Shown here: positions 34,578 to 42,704 of the stretch, piece after piece | Layout: the number at the start of each line of letters is the position of its first letter | Numbering within the stretch: the first letter of the stretch is position 1 | Source: Pelagibius sp. | Lineage (GTDB): Bacteria > Pseudomonadota > Alphaproteobacteria > Kiloniellales > Kiloniellaceae | Assembly (NCBI RefSeq): GCF_028289705.1 | Contig: NZ_JANQOI010000081.1 | Span: 1-58,727, forward strand | Direction: 5' to 3' | Length of the DNA stretch: 58,727 nt | The notes under the pieces: generated by a model | Databases searched by the model: none | Seen by the model: only the letters and a program-made list of their open reading frames with translations | Told to the model about the DNA's origin: nothing | Translations under genes and position numbers: made by a program

Positions 34578-35930
34578 ATGACCGAGACCGTCTTCTATTC
34601 CTGGCAGAGCGACCTGCCCAACAACACGAACCGTGGCTTCATCGGCGATTGTATCGACCGGGCGATCAAGAATCTTCACGTCGACCTCGGCCGCGTGGAT
34701 GCTCTGAGGGCGGAGGAGGGTGTGAAGGGCGCGCCCGGTAACGTCGATGTTGCGCAGACCATTTTTCAGCGCATCGACGCCTGCGGGATCTTCGCGCCCG
34801 ACATCTCCATCGTCACTCAGGAGGGCGCAAAGCGCCCCATGCCCAACCCCAATGTCATGATCGAATATGGTCGCGCCACAGCGACCCGCGGCGACAACCG
34901 AATCGTGCCCGTCTTCAACACGGCCTTCGGCAACTGGCTCAAAGACCGGCCTTTCGATATGCGCCACAAGAACGCGCCCCTCACCTACCACCTGCCCGAG
35001 GAGCACAGGCAGGAGCAAAAGAAGGCCGCGCGCGAGGATCTCGTCAAACAGCTCAAGAAGGCGTTCAGCGAGATCATGGAGGCGGGTCTCCTCGATGCCG
35101 AAGCGCCCAAGCAATCCGCCGAATTGTCTAGCTTCGAGCCCGTCGCGCCGTATCGGGGGCTTGGGGGCAATGATTTTCCAGAACCACTGCTCGGCCGTAT
35201 TGACCTGCGCAACCCCTTGCAGGAGGGCGACACCAACGCCTGGCTCCGTCCCGGCCCTCAGATGTTCCTGCGCTTGATCCCCACTCAGTCTGATTCCACC
35301 TTCGCCCCTCTTGAGCTGCGCAATCACCTGTCTTCGGCCGGGATCGACGATCTGATGGGCCATCGGACCGAGGGAACCTTCTATTATTCCAGGAACCGGA
35401 GCGGTGCTGCCGCATTCACCATCGACCCCGGAAAGACCAGGGAGGACGGGAAGGACGCCCATGCCTTCGGCGTGACCCAGGCATTCGATAACGGCGAGAT
35501 CTGGGGTGTCGATACCTGGCTCCTCGATCCGGAGCGCACAAGAGCGGAATTGCCGAACAACACGCCGCTCGTTGCCCCCCATCTGCTGGAAGAAGGGCTC
35601 ATGATTGCCCTGTCACAGTACTTGGGTTTCGCCCGCGACGTCCTTGCGCTGCCGTTGCCTCTGCGGTGCATTGCGGGGCTTCGTGAGATAGGCAACCATC
35701 GCCTCATCTTCAGAGACATGGAAACGGGCCGTAGCTTCAGCGACGAGTGCATCGAGGAAAGCCTCGTCAAACACTATGGCGGACGCACTCACCGCATCCT
35801 GGAGCCCTTCTTCACAAAGCTGTGGGAAGAATTCGGTCGCCGCCGGCCACAAGAGGCCTTCGACAAGTGGGAACATGCCATCGGCTTCGACCTCGATACA
35901 AAGCCACCTAGGCTGGATGATGGGGTGTGA
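34578..35930 (+). CDS. TIR-like domain protein, putative defence effector
   Basis: A 450-residue protein. Its N-terminal 140 residues resemble the TIR/nucleoside-deoxyribosyltransferase-like fold: VFYSWQSDLPNNTNRGFI (strand A and helix A), GAPGNVDVAQTIFQRIDACG, IFAPDISIVT, then MPNPNVMIEYGRA with a conserved Glu96. That Glu is where TIR NADases place their catalytic glutamate. IVPVFNTAFGNWLKDRPFD ends the domain. The C-terminal 300 residues are unassigned, with no TM helix, and could sense a trigger. The PIN-like gene starts 6 bp after its stop, indicating one transcript. NAD cleavage on infection is a hypothesis; a nucleotide-binding non-enzymatic role is possible. Confidence 0.7.
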   Translation: MTETVFYSWQSDLPNNTNRGFIGDCIDRAIKNLHVDLGRVDALRAEEGVKGAPGNVDVAQTIFQRIDACGIFAPDISIVTQEGAKRPMPNPNVMIEYGRATATRGDNRIVPVFNTAFGNWLKDRPFDMRHKNAPLTYHLPEEHRQEQKKAAREDLVKQLKKAFSEIMEAGLLDAEAPKQSAELSSFEPVAPYRGLGGNDFPEPLLGRIDLRNPLQEGDTNAWLRPGPQMFLRLIPTQSDSTFAPLELRNHLSSAGIDDLMGHRTEGTFYYSRNRSGAAAFTIDPGKTREDGKDAHAFGVTQAFDNGEIWGVDTWLLDPERTRAELPNNTPLVAPHLLEEGLMIALSQYLGFARDVLALPLPLRCIAGLREIGNHRLIFRDMETGRSFSDECIEESLVKHYGGRTHRILEPFFTKLWEEFGRRRPQEAFDKWEHAIGFDLDTKPPRLDDGV

Positions 35931-35936
35931 TGTGCC

Positions 35937-36632
35937 ATGAGAGTCTTGTTCGACCACTCGGTGAGATCGGATGCCATTCGCGCCGAGCATGGCGTGGTCA
36001 AGGAGGTGGGTGAGCTCTGGGGTAAGCCCTACACCTATCTGAGACATCACACTCAAGTCCGACCACCCCGGAACGACTGGCGGCAGGACGAAATCGACAG
36101 CTTGCAGTTCATCGCCAACCTGATCAGAAACGGAAGTGTCTTCCCGTTCACCACGGCAGAAATGGAGGCTGAAGCGTTTCGCGTTCTCAAGTGCCCCTCA
36201 CTGGGCCATGAAGACATCTTTGCTGAATTTCGTTTCGAATACCTCGAACCGCCAATCGACCGCTCCAAATGGGGCCTTTCCATCGAACAGCACCTGAGCA
36301 AGGAAGACGTGATCGCGTACTGCGAATGCTTCTTCCTGTCGCCTTCGGCTGATCGCACTGAAGCTTTCATTGATGGGATGCGGAGTAACCCGTGTTTCAG
36401 TCTGACCGGCTTCGAGGAGCGCTGCCTGCGCCGATTGGACGTCTTCAAGCGGATCTGCAGGGGGATCGACAGGACCCACTACCCGGACGCGCTGCATCTC
36501 TGGACGGCAGAAGAGAACAGCGTTGACGTCTTCCTCACGATGGACAAGAGATTCAGAAACGTCATACAGCGCCAGAAAGCCGACCTGCATTGCCGGATCC
36601 TGTTTCCATCGGAACTGAAATCACAGTTCTGA
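35937..36632 (+). CDS. PIN-like domain protein, putative nuclease
   Basis: A 231-residue protein. The start MRVLFDHSV places Asp6 as the first PIN acidic residue. The C-terminal block THYPDALHLWTAEENSVDVF with LTMDKRFRNVI is the usual end of PIN domains, supplying Asp184 and Asp203. An acidic residue in TTAEMEAEA (around Glu75-Glu79) may be the remaining metal ligand. PIN proteins are single-strand RNases, most often VapC toxins. This one is longer, has a 100-residue insertion, and has no antitoxin-like partner. The 6-bp spacing from the TIR-like gene suggests coordinated function. The catalytic assignment is by motif only. Confidence 0.68.
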   Translation: MRVLFDHSVRSDAIRAEHGVVKEVGELWGKPYTYLRHHTQVRPPRNDWRQDEIDSLQFIANLIRNGSVFPFTTAEMEAEAFRVLKCPSLGHEDIFAEFRFEYLEPPIDRSKWGLSIEQHLSKEDVIAYCECFFLSPSADRTEAFIDGMRSNPCFSLTGFEERCLRRLDVFKRICRGIDRTHYPDALHLWTAEENSVDVFLTMDKRFRNVIQRQKADLHCRILFPSELKSQF

Positions 36633-36975
36633 TAGGACGCAACCGTCAGCCGAAGGCGCCGGTCAGCTGCCGCCCGCCCCCTCTGGCACTTCCCTTGGAT
36701 TGCTCACACTAGCGCGCCCTTCCGGCGGGCCCCTACACTCGACCAAGCAGTCTACGGTAGCACGCCAGGGTAGAGGAAGCCGGTAGGTGGCCAAGCGCTA
36801 GGTCCGAGCCAAGCAGCACCGATCAACCGCCTGCGGCGCGCCCTGAGGACCGCTCCGGAAAGAGGACATCATCCGCACCATTCGCGGCATCGACTATTCC
36901 CTTTCGCGGAAACCGGCCGGTCCGGCCGCCCCCTTAGCAGGGACCTTAAGCAGGGGGACCGCGTTCGGCGTCCTG
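36633..36975. other. Intergenic stretch after the accessory cassette; no gene seen
   Basis: About 340 bp without a supported gene. A short frame near 36860-36910 reads EDIIRTIRGIDYSLSRKP and could be a gene fragment, but I do not recognise it and it has no start or SD. An imperfect direct repeat (TTAGCAGGGACC and TTAAGCAGGGGGACC) occurs at about 36935-36960. Confidence 0.4.
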
Positions 36976-37114
36976 ACGCCTCGAAACGCCGGCTTCGCTG
37001 GCTCCTCAGCGTAAGGGAGTCTCTCCAAAGGGAGATCTTCTCATGGTGGAGAGAGCCGAATGGTCGTCTCGAAACACTAGGAAACTGTGTCCGCCCGCAT
37101 GCGATAGCCCGGCC
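36976..37114. repeat. Bipartite intergenic repeat, right copy flanking accessory cassette
   Basis: It shows the same order of blocks as the copy at 34054-34182: CGCCTCGAAACG, GGCTCCTCAGCG, then TTCTCATGGTGGAGAGAGCC, GTCTCGAAAC, ending in CATGCGATAGCCCGGCC. The final 14-15 bp are nearly identical in both copies. It lies next to the response-regulator stop codon. The copies are in direct orientation about 2.9 kb apart, bracketing the broken MNT gene, the TIR-like gene and the PIN-like gene. Confidence 0.6.
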
Positions 37115-37154
37115 TTTGGATGGGGCGGAGCGGCGGCGCCAAGACGTAACACAT

Positions 37155-37832
37155 TCAATCCGCGCGCAGGCGGTAGCCGGCGCCGCGGACGGTCTGCAGG
37201 GTTTCGCCCTGGTCGCCCAGCTTGCGCCGCAGGCGGCCGACATAGACGTCGACGATGTTGGTCAGCGGGTCCTCGCTGGCGCCCCAGACGCTGTTGAGGA
37301 TGCGCTCGCGCGAGAACACGCGGCCCGGTTTGGAGAGAAACAGCTTCAGGATCTCGCGTTCCTTGGCCGTGAGGTCCAGCGGTTCGCCGTCCACCGTCGC
37401 TTCCAGAGACTCGAGATCGAGGGCAAGGGGGCCGGCCTGCAGCACCGTGTCGGCGCCGGACTCCGCGAAGCGGTGGGAGCGGCGGGCCAGGGCCTCGACC
37501 CGGGCGATCAGCTCGTCGAATTCGAAGGGTTTGACCATGTAGTCGTCGGCGCCGATGCGCAGCCCCTCGACCCTTTCGTCCAGCGCGTCGAGGGCCGAGA
37601 GCATGAGGATCGGCGTGTGGTCGCGGCGCGCCCGCAGTTTGCGGCAGAAGTCCTGCCCCGGCAGGCCCGGCAGCATGAGATCCAACAGGATGACGTCGAA
37701 ACGTTCCTGCGCGGTCAGCGCCAGGGCAATGTCGGCGTCGGCCGCGTGGGTCACCATCCACCCCTCGGCGCGCAAGCCGCGCAGCACGAAGTCGGCGACC
37801 CGTGCTTCGTCTTCGACCAGCAACAGGTTCAT
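37155..37832 (-). CDS. OmpR/PhoB-family response regulator
   Basis: A 225-residue two-domain regulator. The receiver domain has the acidic pair VEDEARVADF, the phosphoacceptor Asp51 (FDVILLDLMLPGLPGQDF), Ser/Thr switch LMLSALDALDERVEG and Lys in DDYMVKPFEFDELIARVEAL. The winged-helix output domain includes LTAKEREILKLFLSKPGRVF, NIVDVYVGRLRRKLGD and TVRGAGYRLR. It probably pairs with the sensor kinase upstream in the same direction, but 338 bp separate them, so the regulator may have its own promoter. Its start ATG overlaps the stop of a 25-codon leader ORF. Confidence 0.93.
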   Translation of the reverse strand: MNLLLVEDEARVADFVLRGLRAEGWMVTHAADADIALALTAQERFDVILLDLMLPGLPGQDFCRKLRARRDHTPILMLSALDALDERVEGLRIGADDYMVKPFEFDELIARVEALARRSHRFAESGADTVLQAGPLALDLESLEATVDGEPLDLTAKEREILKLFLSKPGRVFSRERILNSVWGASEDPLTNIVDVYVGRLRRKLGDQGETLQTVRGAGYRLRAD

Positions 37833-37906
37833 CGGCCGGGGCACACCCGCGCCGGGGCGGCGCAGGACGCATGCTGCAAGGGTTGTGTGTCTTCCTGATC
37901 CGGCAT
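37829..37906 (-). CDS. Putative 25-residue leader peptide coupled to the response regulator
   Basis: ATG at 37906 opens a frame of 25 codons (MPDQEDTQPLQHASCAAPAR and five more residues), preceded by GGGGAGAG at good SD distance. Its TGA stop overlaps the response-regulator ATG as ATGA. The regulator has only a weak SD of its own. Translation of the leader may therefore deliver ribosomes to the regulator. Support is positional only, as such a short frame could arise by chance. Confidence 0.35.
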   Translation of the reverse strand: MPDQEDTQPLQHASCAAPARVCPGR

Positions 37907-38170
37907 GCTGTTGCTCTCCCCATTCCGTTTTATCTGTCATACGGATAACGGGCCGCCCGACGGCCTATTCCTCCGGTTCTGTGACAAGGTTGAGTCGGCG
38001 ATGAAAGGCAGATGCGGAGAGGTTCCGGTCTCTATGGCGTTTTCGACTTACGTCGAATCGGTTCCAGCCCGCACCCCCGGCCGGCCGCCCACTAGGATAG
38101 TGCCCCATTGAAACAATCGGGGGGTGGCGGGGAGGGGGTGCGGGCCGGTGCCGTCAAAACACAAAACACT
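37907..38170. other. Gap between kinase and regulator genes; no further gene seen
   Basis: 264 bp between the kinase stop and the small leader frame. The region around 37920-37960 is less GC-rich and could hold a separate regulator promoter (reading toward the regulator, TATGACAGATAAAAC). No terminator hairpin with a T-run was found after the kinase. Confidence 0.4.
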
Positions 38171-39748
38171 CTAGGAGGCCGCCGCCAGACGCGGGCGGCT
38201 GGGCAGAGTGAAGCGTGCCTGCACGCCCTCGCCGGGCTCACTTGTCAGCGCAATGCGGCCACCATGGGCCTCGATGATGGCCTTGGCGACGGGCAGCCCC
38301 AGCCCGGTTCCACCGTCGTAGCGGATCGCGGCGTTGGAACCGCGGAAGAACCGCTCGAAGACGTGGCCCAGTTCGTCTTCCGTGAGGCCGGGTCCGTCGT
38401 CGGCAACGGTGATGGCGAAACCGCCGGGGGTCTGGTCGAGGCGCACCTCGACCTCCTGCCCGCCATAGCGCAGGGCGTTTTCCAAAAGGATGGTGACGAC
38501 CTGATTGATGCGGCTGGGATCGGCCCGCAGCTTCGCCGTGTTGACGGAGGTCTCGAAGTCCACCGTCTTGCCCGCCTTGTCGAGGGCGCGGCCCGCAGTG
38601 ATGGCGCGAAGCACCAGGTCGACGAGGTCGACGTCCCGGGGGTTGATGCGAATCTCACCGTTCTCTTGGCGTGCCACGAACAGCAGGTCGTCGACAATCC
38701 GCGCCGTGTGGTCGGCCGCCTCGCGGGTGCGCAACAAGACCTCGCGGTAGGCCTCGGCATCGCGCAACTCGCCGCGCAGCGCCACGTCGGCCTCGCCGCG
38801 AATGATAGTCAGGGGCGTGCGCAGTTCGTGGCTCACGTCGGCCAGCAGGCGCTTGCGGTTGGCCTCGGTTTCCCGCAGCGTCTGCAGCAGCTTCTCCAGT
38901 TGGGCGGTGCGGCGTGAGACTTCCTCCTCCAGTGCATCGCGCGAGGCGCTGAGCAGGTCCTGGCGTTCCGCCACCTTGGCGATCATCTGGTTGAAGGCTT
39001 GGGCGACCCGGTCCAGCTCGGTGTCGCCGGGGGCGTCGATGCGGTGGCCGAGTTCGCCGCGGCCCACGGCCTCGGCGCCCTCGAGCAGGCGCTGCAGGGG
39101 TTTGGTCAGGGCACTGCGCAACAGGAAGATGCCGAAGAAGGCGGCGACGGCGGCAATGACCCCGGCGATCACCGCGGCGCGCTGGAACAGGGCAACAGCT
39201 TGGCGTACCTCGACCTCCGTCTCGGTGACCTCCTGCTCCTCCTCGATCAGCGCCTCGGCGATGAGCGCCTGGAAGTCCGCATCGATCTTCTCGTCGAGGA
39301 TGTTGGTGAGGTGCTCCCGATAAGCCGTCGGATCCACGGAGACGTCGCTGGCCTGCAGCCGGGAGAACTCCTTCAGCAGGTATTCGATCTGCCGCTCGAT
39401 CTGGGCGAGCAGCTCCAGCTCCTCGATCTCTTCCTCGCCGACGAGTTGGACCTCCTCGGCGATCAGGATGCGCAGTTTGGAGATGTCGGCCCGGATCTCC
39501 TTCAGCAGCCGTGCCTCGCCGGTGCCCTTGTCGCGGTCGCCGATCAGCAGCGCGTCGCCGAACTGTTTGAACAGTTCGTAGGTATGGCTGGAGAGCGAGA
39601 GATACTGTTCATGCACCCGGTGGGCGAGCTGCGAGCGCTGCAGATGATGTTCCGCCGAGCGCGCGCTCCAAAAGGCAAGACCGGCGCTGACCAGAGCCAC
39701 GGCCAGCAAGCCGGTGAAGGAAAGGGTGAGCTTGGTCAGATAGCGCAA
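38171..39748 (-). CDS. Membrane sensor histidine kinase
   Basis: A 525-residue kinase. TM1 lies near residues 9-28, followed by a periplasmic helical sensor domain of about 160 residues (many Glu-rich helices, for example VGEEEIEELELLAQIERQIE), then TM2 (AAVIAGVIAAVAAFFGIFLL). A HAMP domain follows (TKPLQRLLEGAEAVGRGELG). HisKA has the phospho-His307 in LLADVSHELRTPLTIIRGEA. HATPase_c has LLENALRYGG (N box), VADDGPGLTEDELGHVFERF (G1/F) and GTGLGLPVAKAIIEAHGGRI (G2). The start is TTG at 39748, with GGGAG nine bases upstream; no in-frame ATG exists there. It begins 20 bp after the ABC transporter stop, so it belongs to the same transcript. Confidence 0.92.
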   Translation of the reverse strand: MRYLTKLTLSFTGLLAVALVSAGLAFWSARSAEHHLQRSQLAHRVHEQYLSLSSHTYELFKQFGDALLIGDRDKGTGEARLLKEIRADISKLRILIAEEVQLVGEEEIEELELLAQIERQIEYLLKEFSRLQASDVSVDPTAYREHLTNILDEKIDADFQALIAEALIEEEQEVTETEVEVRQAVALFQRAAVIAGVIAAVAAFFGIFLLRSALTKPLQRLLEGAEAVGRGELGHRIDAPGDTELDRVAQAFNQMIAKVAERQDLLSASRDALEEEVSRRTAQLEKLLQTLRETEANRKRLLADVSHELRTPLTIIRGEADVALRGELRDAEAYREVLLRTREAADHTARIVDDLLFVARQENGEIRINPRDVDLVDLVLRAITAGRALDKAGKTVDFETSVNTAKLRADPSRINQVVTILLENALRYGGQEVEVRLDQTPGGFAITVADDGPGLTEDELGHVFERFFRGSNAAIRYDGGTGLGLPVAKAIIEAHGGRIALTSEPGEGVQARFTLPSRPRLAAAS

Positions 39749-39767
39749 GGGCGCACTCCCGAAGACG

Positions 39768-41447
39768 TCATGCGGCCGGGCGCGGGGCGAAGAAACGCAT
39801 AGTGGGGCCGTCGCCGGTGAGGACCTGATCGGGTGGGCCCGCTTCGACGATGCGGCCGTCCTCCAGGTACCAGAGCTGATCCATACGTCTGGCGAGGGCC
39901 AGATTGTGGGTGATGACCAGGGTGGTCGCCTCGCTTTCGCGCACCAGCGCCTCCACCAGGGCCGGGCCGTCGGCGTCCAGCGCATCGTCGGGTTCGTCGA
40001 GCAGCATGAGCTTCGGGCTGGAGAGCGCGGCCCGGGTCAGCAGCACCCGGCGTGCCTCGCCGGCGGAGAGGTTGCGCGCGCCCTCCGCCAGCCGGCCGTC
40101 GAGGCCGCCGAGCCGCGCGATCACCTCCTTCAGCCCGAAGGTCTCGGCGCAGTCCAGGATGGCCGCGTCCTCCGGTCGCTGGGCCACGCCCATGGTCAAG
40201 GCACGGCGCAGGCTGCCGGCCAGGATCGGTGAGCGGACCCCGACCAGCGCGATGCTCCGCCGCCGCTCGGCCGCGCTCAGGCTGCCGGGCGCACGGTCGC
40301 CCAGGGTCACCTGGCCCTTGGCCGGCTGCTCGAGCCCGGCGGCGAGATTGAGCAGCGTCGACTTGCCCGCCCCATTGCCGCCGACGATGGCGATCTTCTG
40401 GCCCGCGGCGGCGGCGATGTTGACGGTCTTGAGGTTGCCGGCGCGGACGCCCTCGAAACGCAGGGCCAGGGGTGCATCGGGAAGGGGTGGGCGGCCTTGG
40501 CGGCGGCGGTGGCTGAGCTTCGGGCTGGCCAGAAGGGCCTCGCATTTGACCCGCGCGGCAATCCAGGCCCTGTGTTTATCCCAGACACCGGCGAGGTCGC
40601 GCATCGGCTGAATCATCAGGCCGACCGCGGCAAGGCCACCGGCGGCTTCGGCGGCCGGCGCGCCACTGCGCAGGGCTACGAGAAAGAGGCTGGCCGCGGC
40701 GAGACCCGAGGCCGCATCGGGCACGGCACGCAGCAGCGCGGCCCCGCGGGCGCGTTCCAGCGCCGAGGCGACCAGCTTTTCGGTGCGGCGCAGCAGGTGC
40801 GCGCGCTCGGTGTCGATGCGTCCCAGCAGGCGCAGCTCCGGCGCGTGGGGGATGCGCTCGCTCATGTCGGCGGCCAGGCGCGCCCGCCGCGCCCGCAGGC
40901 GCCGGTGGGCGGGGCCGAGGCGTGGGCCGGTCAGGGCCATCAGCCCCAATCCCGCGACGATGGGGATGCTGGCGGCCAGGGCCAGGTTCGGATTCAGGAG
41001 AAAGAGCACAGCGCAGGCCAGCGGCAGGACGATGCCGGCGGAGATCAGGCGGGCGATCCCCAGGCTGACCCATCCGCGCACCGCCGCCAGGTCGCCCACG
41101 AAACGCATGGCCAGCGCGCCGCTGCGCCGTTCGGCCACGGCGCGCGCCGACATCTCAGTCAGATGGGTAAAGAGCTTGAGGCGCAGCGACGCGGCATAGT
41201 TCTGGCCGACGCGCTCGGCCACCACCCGCTCGGCCACCCGCAGCAGCGCGATGGCAAGGCCGGCGGCGGCCACCAGCCCCAGGGCGATCAGCGGCAACTC
41301 GGCAAGGCTGTCGCTGAAGGCCGCGAAGACATCGCGGGTGGCAAAGGCGGCGATGCCGGCGGCGGCGGCCTGGCCGAGGGCGAGGGCCGCGACCAGAGCG
41401 ATGCTTCTGCCGCGTCCTTCGCCGGCCAGGCGCGGCAGATGGCTCAT
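39768..41447 (-). CDS. ABC transporter, fused TM and ATPase domains, with atypical nucleotide-binding motifs
   Basis: A 559-residue half transporter of the exporter (CydC/MsbA-like) architecture. Hydrophobic helices occur near residues 17-36, 50-70, 132-150, 158-174 and 245-262. The ATPase domain begins near 330. Walker A is GGNGAGKST (356-364), Walker B is KLMLLDEPDDALD and the switch His is in LVITHNLALA. The signature is LSAGEARR instead of LSGGQ, and the Q-loop segment GVRSPILAGSL lacks the usual Gln. Such changes are seen in degenerate half-sites of heterodimeric exporters, but no partner subunit is adjacent. The start ATG overlaps the stop of the P-loop gene by 4 bp. Confidence 0.82.
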   Translation of the reverse strand: MSHLPRLAGEGRGRSIALVAALALGQAAAAGIAAFATRDVFAAFSDSLAELPLIALGLVAAAGLAIALLRVAERVVAERVGQNYAASLRLKLFTHLTEMSARAVAERRSGALAMRFVGDLAAVRGWVSLGIARLISAGIVLPLACAVLFLLNPNLALAASIPIVAGLGLMALTGPRLGPAHRRLRARRARLAADMSERIPHAPELRLLGRIDTERAHLLRRTEKLVASALERARGAALLRAVPDAASGLAAASLFLVALRSGAPAAEAAGGLAAVGLMIQPMRDLAGVWDKHRAWIAARVKCEALLASPKLSHRRRQGRPPLPDAPLALRFEGVRAGNLKTVNIAAAAGQKIAIVGGNGAGKSTLLNLAAGLEQPAKGQVTLGDRAPGSLSAAERRRSIALVGVRSPILAGSLRRALTMGVAQRPEDAAILDCAETFGLKEVIARLGGLDGRLAEGARNLSAGEARRVLLTRAALSSPKLMLLDEPDDALDADGPALVEALVRESEATTLVITHNLALARRMDQLWYLEDGRIVEAGPPDQVLTGDGPTMRFFAPRPAA

Positions 41448-42571
41448 GCCGCCGCTTCCACGGCGGCGAAGTCGTCGTCGGTGAGCGCTGCGGCGTCAAG
41501 CTCCGGGGCGGCGTCCTGCGCGCCGATCTCGCCGGTCATCTGCGCCAGCAGGGCATTGGCCTGGGCGGGATCGCAGAGGGCCGCGCGGGTCGCGACCCGA
41601 ACCTGGGTGGCCGCTTCGGCCTCGGCGGCGCCCAGCGGCGAGCAGCTCACCATGCCGGTGACGACCGCCGGTTCGACACCCATGGAGCGCAGCACGGTGC
41701 AGCCGCCGGCGGCGGCCAGGGCATCGGGCGCGGCGAAGACGACGCCGGCGAAGCCGTCGCGGACCCGCGGGTTCTGCAAGAGGCTCGCGGTCTCGGTTTG
41801 GAACACGCCGTCGGCCAGTTCCACCACCGCGACCTCGCAGCCGTTCGCGGCGGCATGGGCGAGCAGGGTGTCCAGGCCTTCCTCGATGCGCTCGAGCGGC
41901 TGACGGTAGGTGGAGACCATGCCGGCATCGGTGAAGTCGGCAACCCAGCCGGATCCGGCGTCGACATAGGCATTGAAGTCGCCGAAGGCACCGGTGCCGG
42001 TCGCCTTGATCGCGGCAACGCGGTGGCCGGCGCGGCTGAGGCCGTGGGCGAGGCTGGCGACGGCGGTGGTCTTTCCGGAGTTCATCGAGGCGCCGACCAC
42101 GCCGATCACCGTCAGCCCCCTTGGCCGCTTTGCCTTCGGCAGCGCGTAGCTGTCGACGTTGATGACCGCGCCGGAGGCATCGGCCAGCAGCCCGAGGGGC
42201 ACGATCCGGGTCGGCGAGGACATGCGCGCATGACTGTCGCGCAGGCGGCCCAGGACGCCGCCCCCGGCCAGCATGTCGGCGCCTGTGGGGTCGAGTTCGG
42301 CCAAACCTTCAAACTGGTCGGGGGCATAGCGGGCACCGCAGGCCAGCACGACGATATCGCCAACGTAAAGTTGGGAGGCGCGGCCCTTGGCCAACTGAAT
42401 TCGTTTGTGGGAACCGATGCGCTCGACGCGTCCGAGGACGAGATCGCCGGACTGGACGCGCTTCAGGTCGTCGCTCAGAAAGACCGCGTCTTCATGCGGC
42501 ACGCGGCGGGTGGAGAAGGCCCACTTCGCCTGAGTGAGCATCTGGGGGGAAAGGGGGTCAAGGGCGTTCAT
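41444..42571 (-). CDS. DUF1611-like P-loop protein
   Basis: A 375-residue cytoplasmic protein. The N-terminal half is a small beta domain (DLVLGRVERIGSHKRIQLAK, GDIVVLACGARYAPDQFEGL). The second half is a P-loop NTPase with VIGVVGASMNSGKTTAVASL (Walker A, residues 160-169). IKATGTGAFGDFNAYVDAGS, WVADFTDAGMVSTY and VAVVELADGVFQTETASLL resemble the layout of DUF1611 and dethiobiotin synthetase-like ATPases. Some DUF1611 proteins act in D-glutamate metabolism as N-acyltransferases, so an amino-acid-modifying role is possible (inference). The ATG at 42571 has GGAG upstream. It is coupled to the ABC transporter gene by a 4-bp overlap. Confidence 0.72.
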   Translation of the reverse strand: MNALDPLSPQMLTQAKWAFSTRRVPHEDAVFLSDDLKRVQSGDLVLGRVERIGSHKRIQLAKGRASQLYVGDIVVLACGARYAPDQFEGLAELDPTGADMLAGGGVLGRLRDSHARMSSPTRIVPLGLLADASGAVINVDSYALPKAKRPRGLTVIGVVGASMNSGKTTAVASLAHGLSRAGHRVAAIKATGTGAFGDFNAYVDAGSGWVADFTDAGMVSTYRQPLERIEEGLDTLLAHAAANGCEVAVVELADGVFQTETASLLQNPRVRDGFAGVVFAAPDALAAAGGCTVLRSMGVEPAVVTGMVSCSPLGAAEAEAATQVRVATRAALCDPAQANALLAQMTGEIGAQDAAPELDAAALTDDDFAAVEAAA

Positions 42572-42704
42572 TGCGTCGCTCCTGAGCTTGGCTGTTGTCG
42601 CTAAGTTCGTTCGTTAAGAAGGTGACGTTATTTGTTGAAGGGCGCTTGTCGCCGCGATGAATGGCCGAGCAACTGATCATGAACGGCGCCTGAACGGCGC
42701 GGCC

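Noticed and set aside
36633-37154. Possible small gene or IS fragment (EDIIRTIRGIDYSLS frame)
   Set aside because: No start, SD, terminal repeats or recognisable family; recorded only as intergenic.
37869-40000. ATG at about 39771 as the start of the sensor kinase
   Set aside because: It is in a different frame and encodes only about 11 codons before a stop. TTG at 39748 with GGGAG upstream is in frame and suitably placed.
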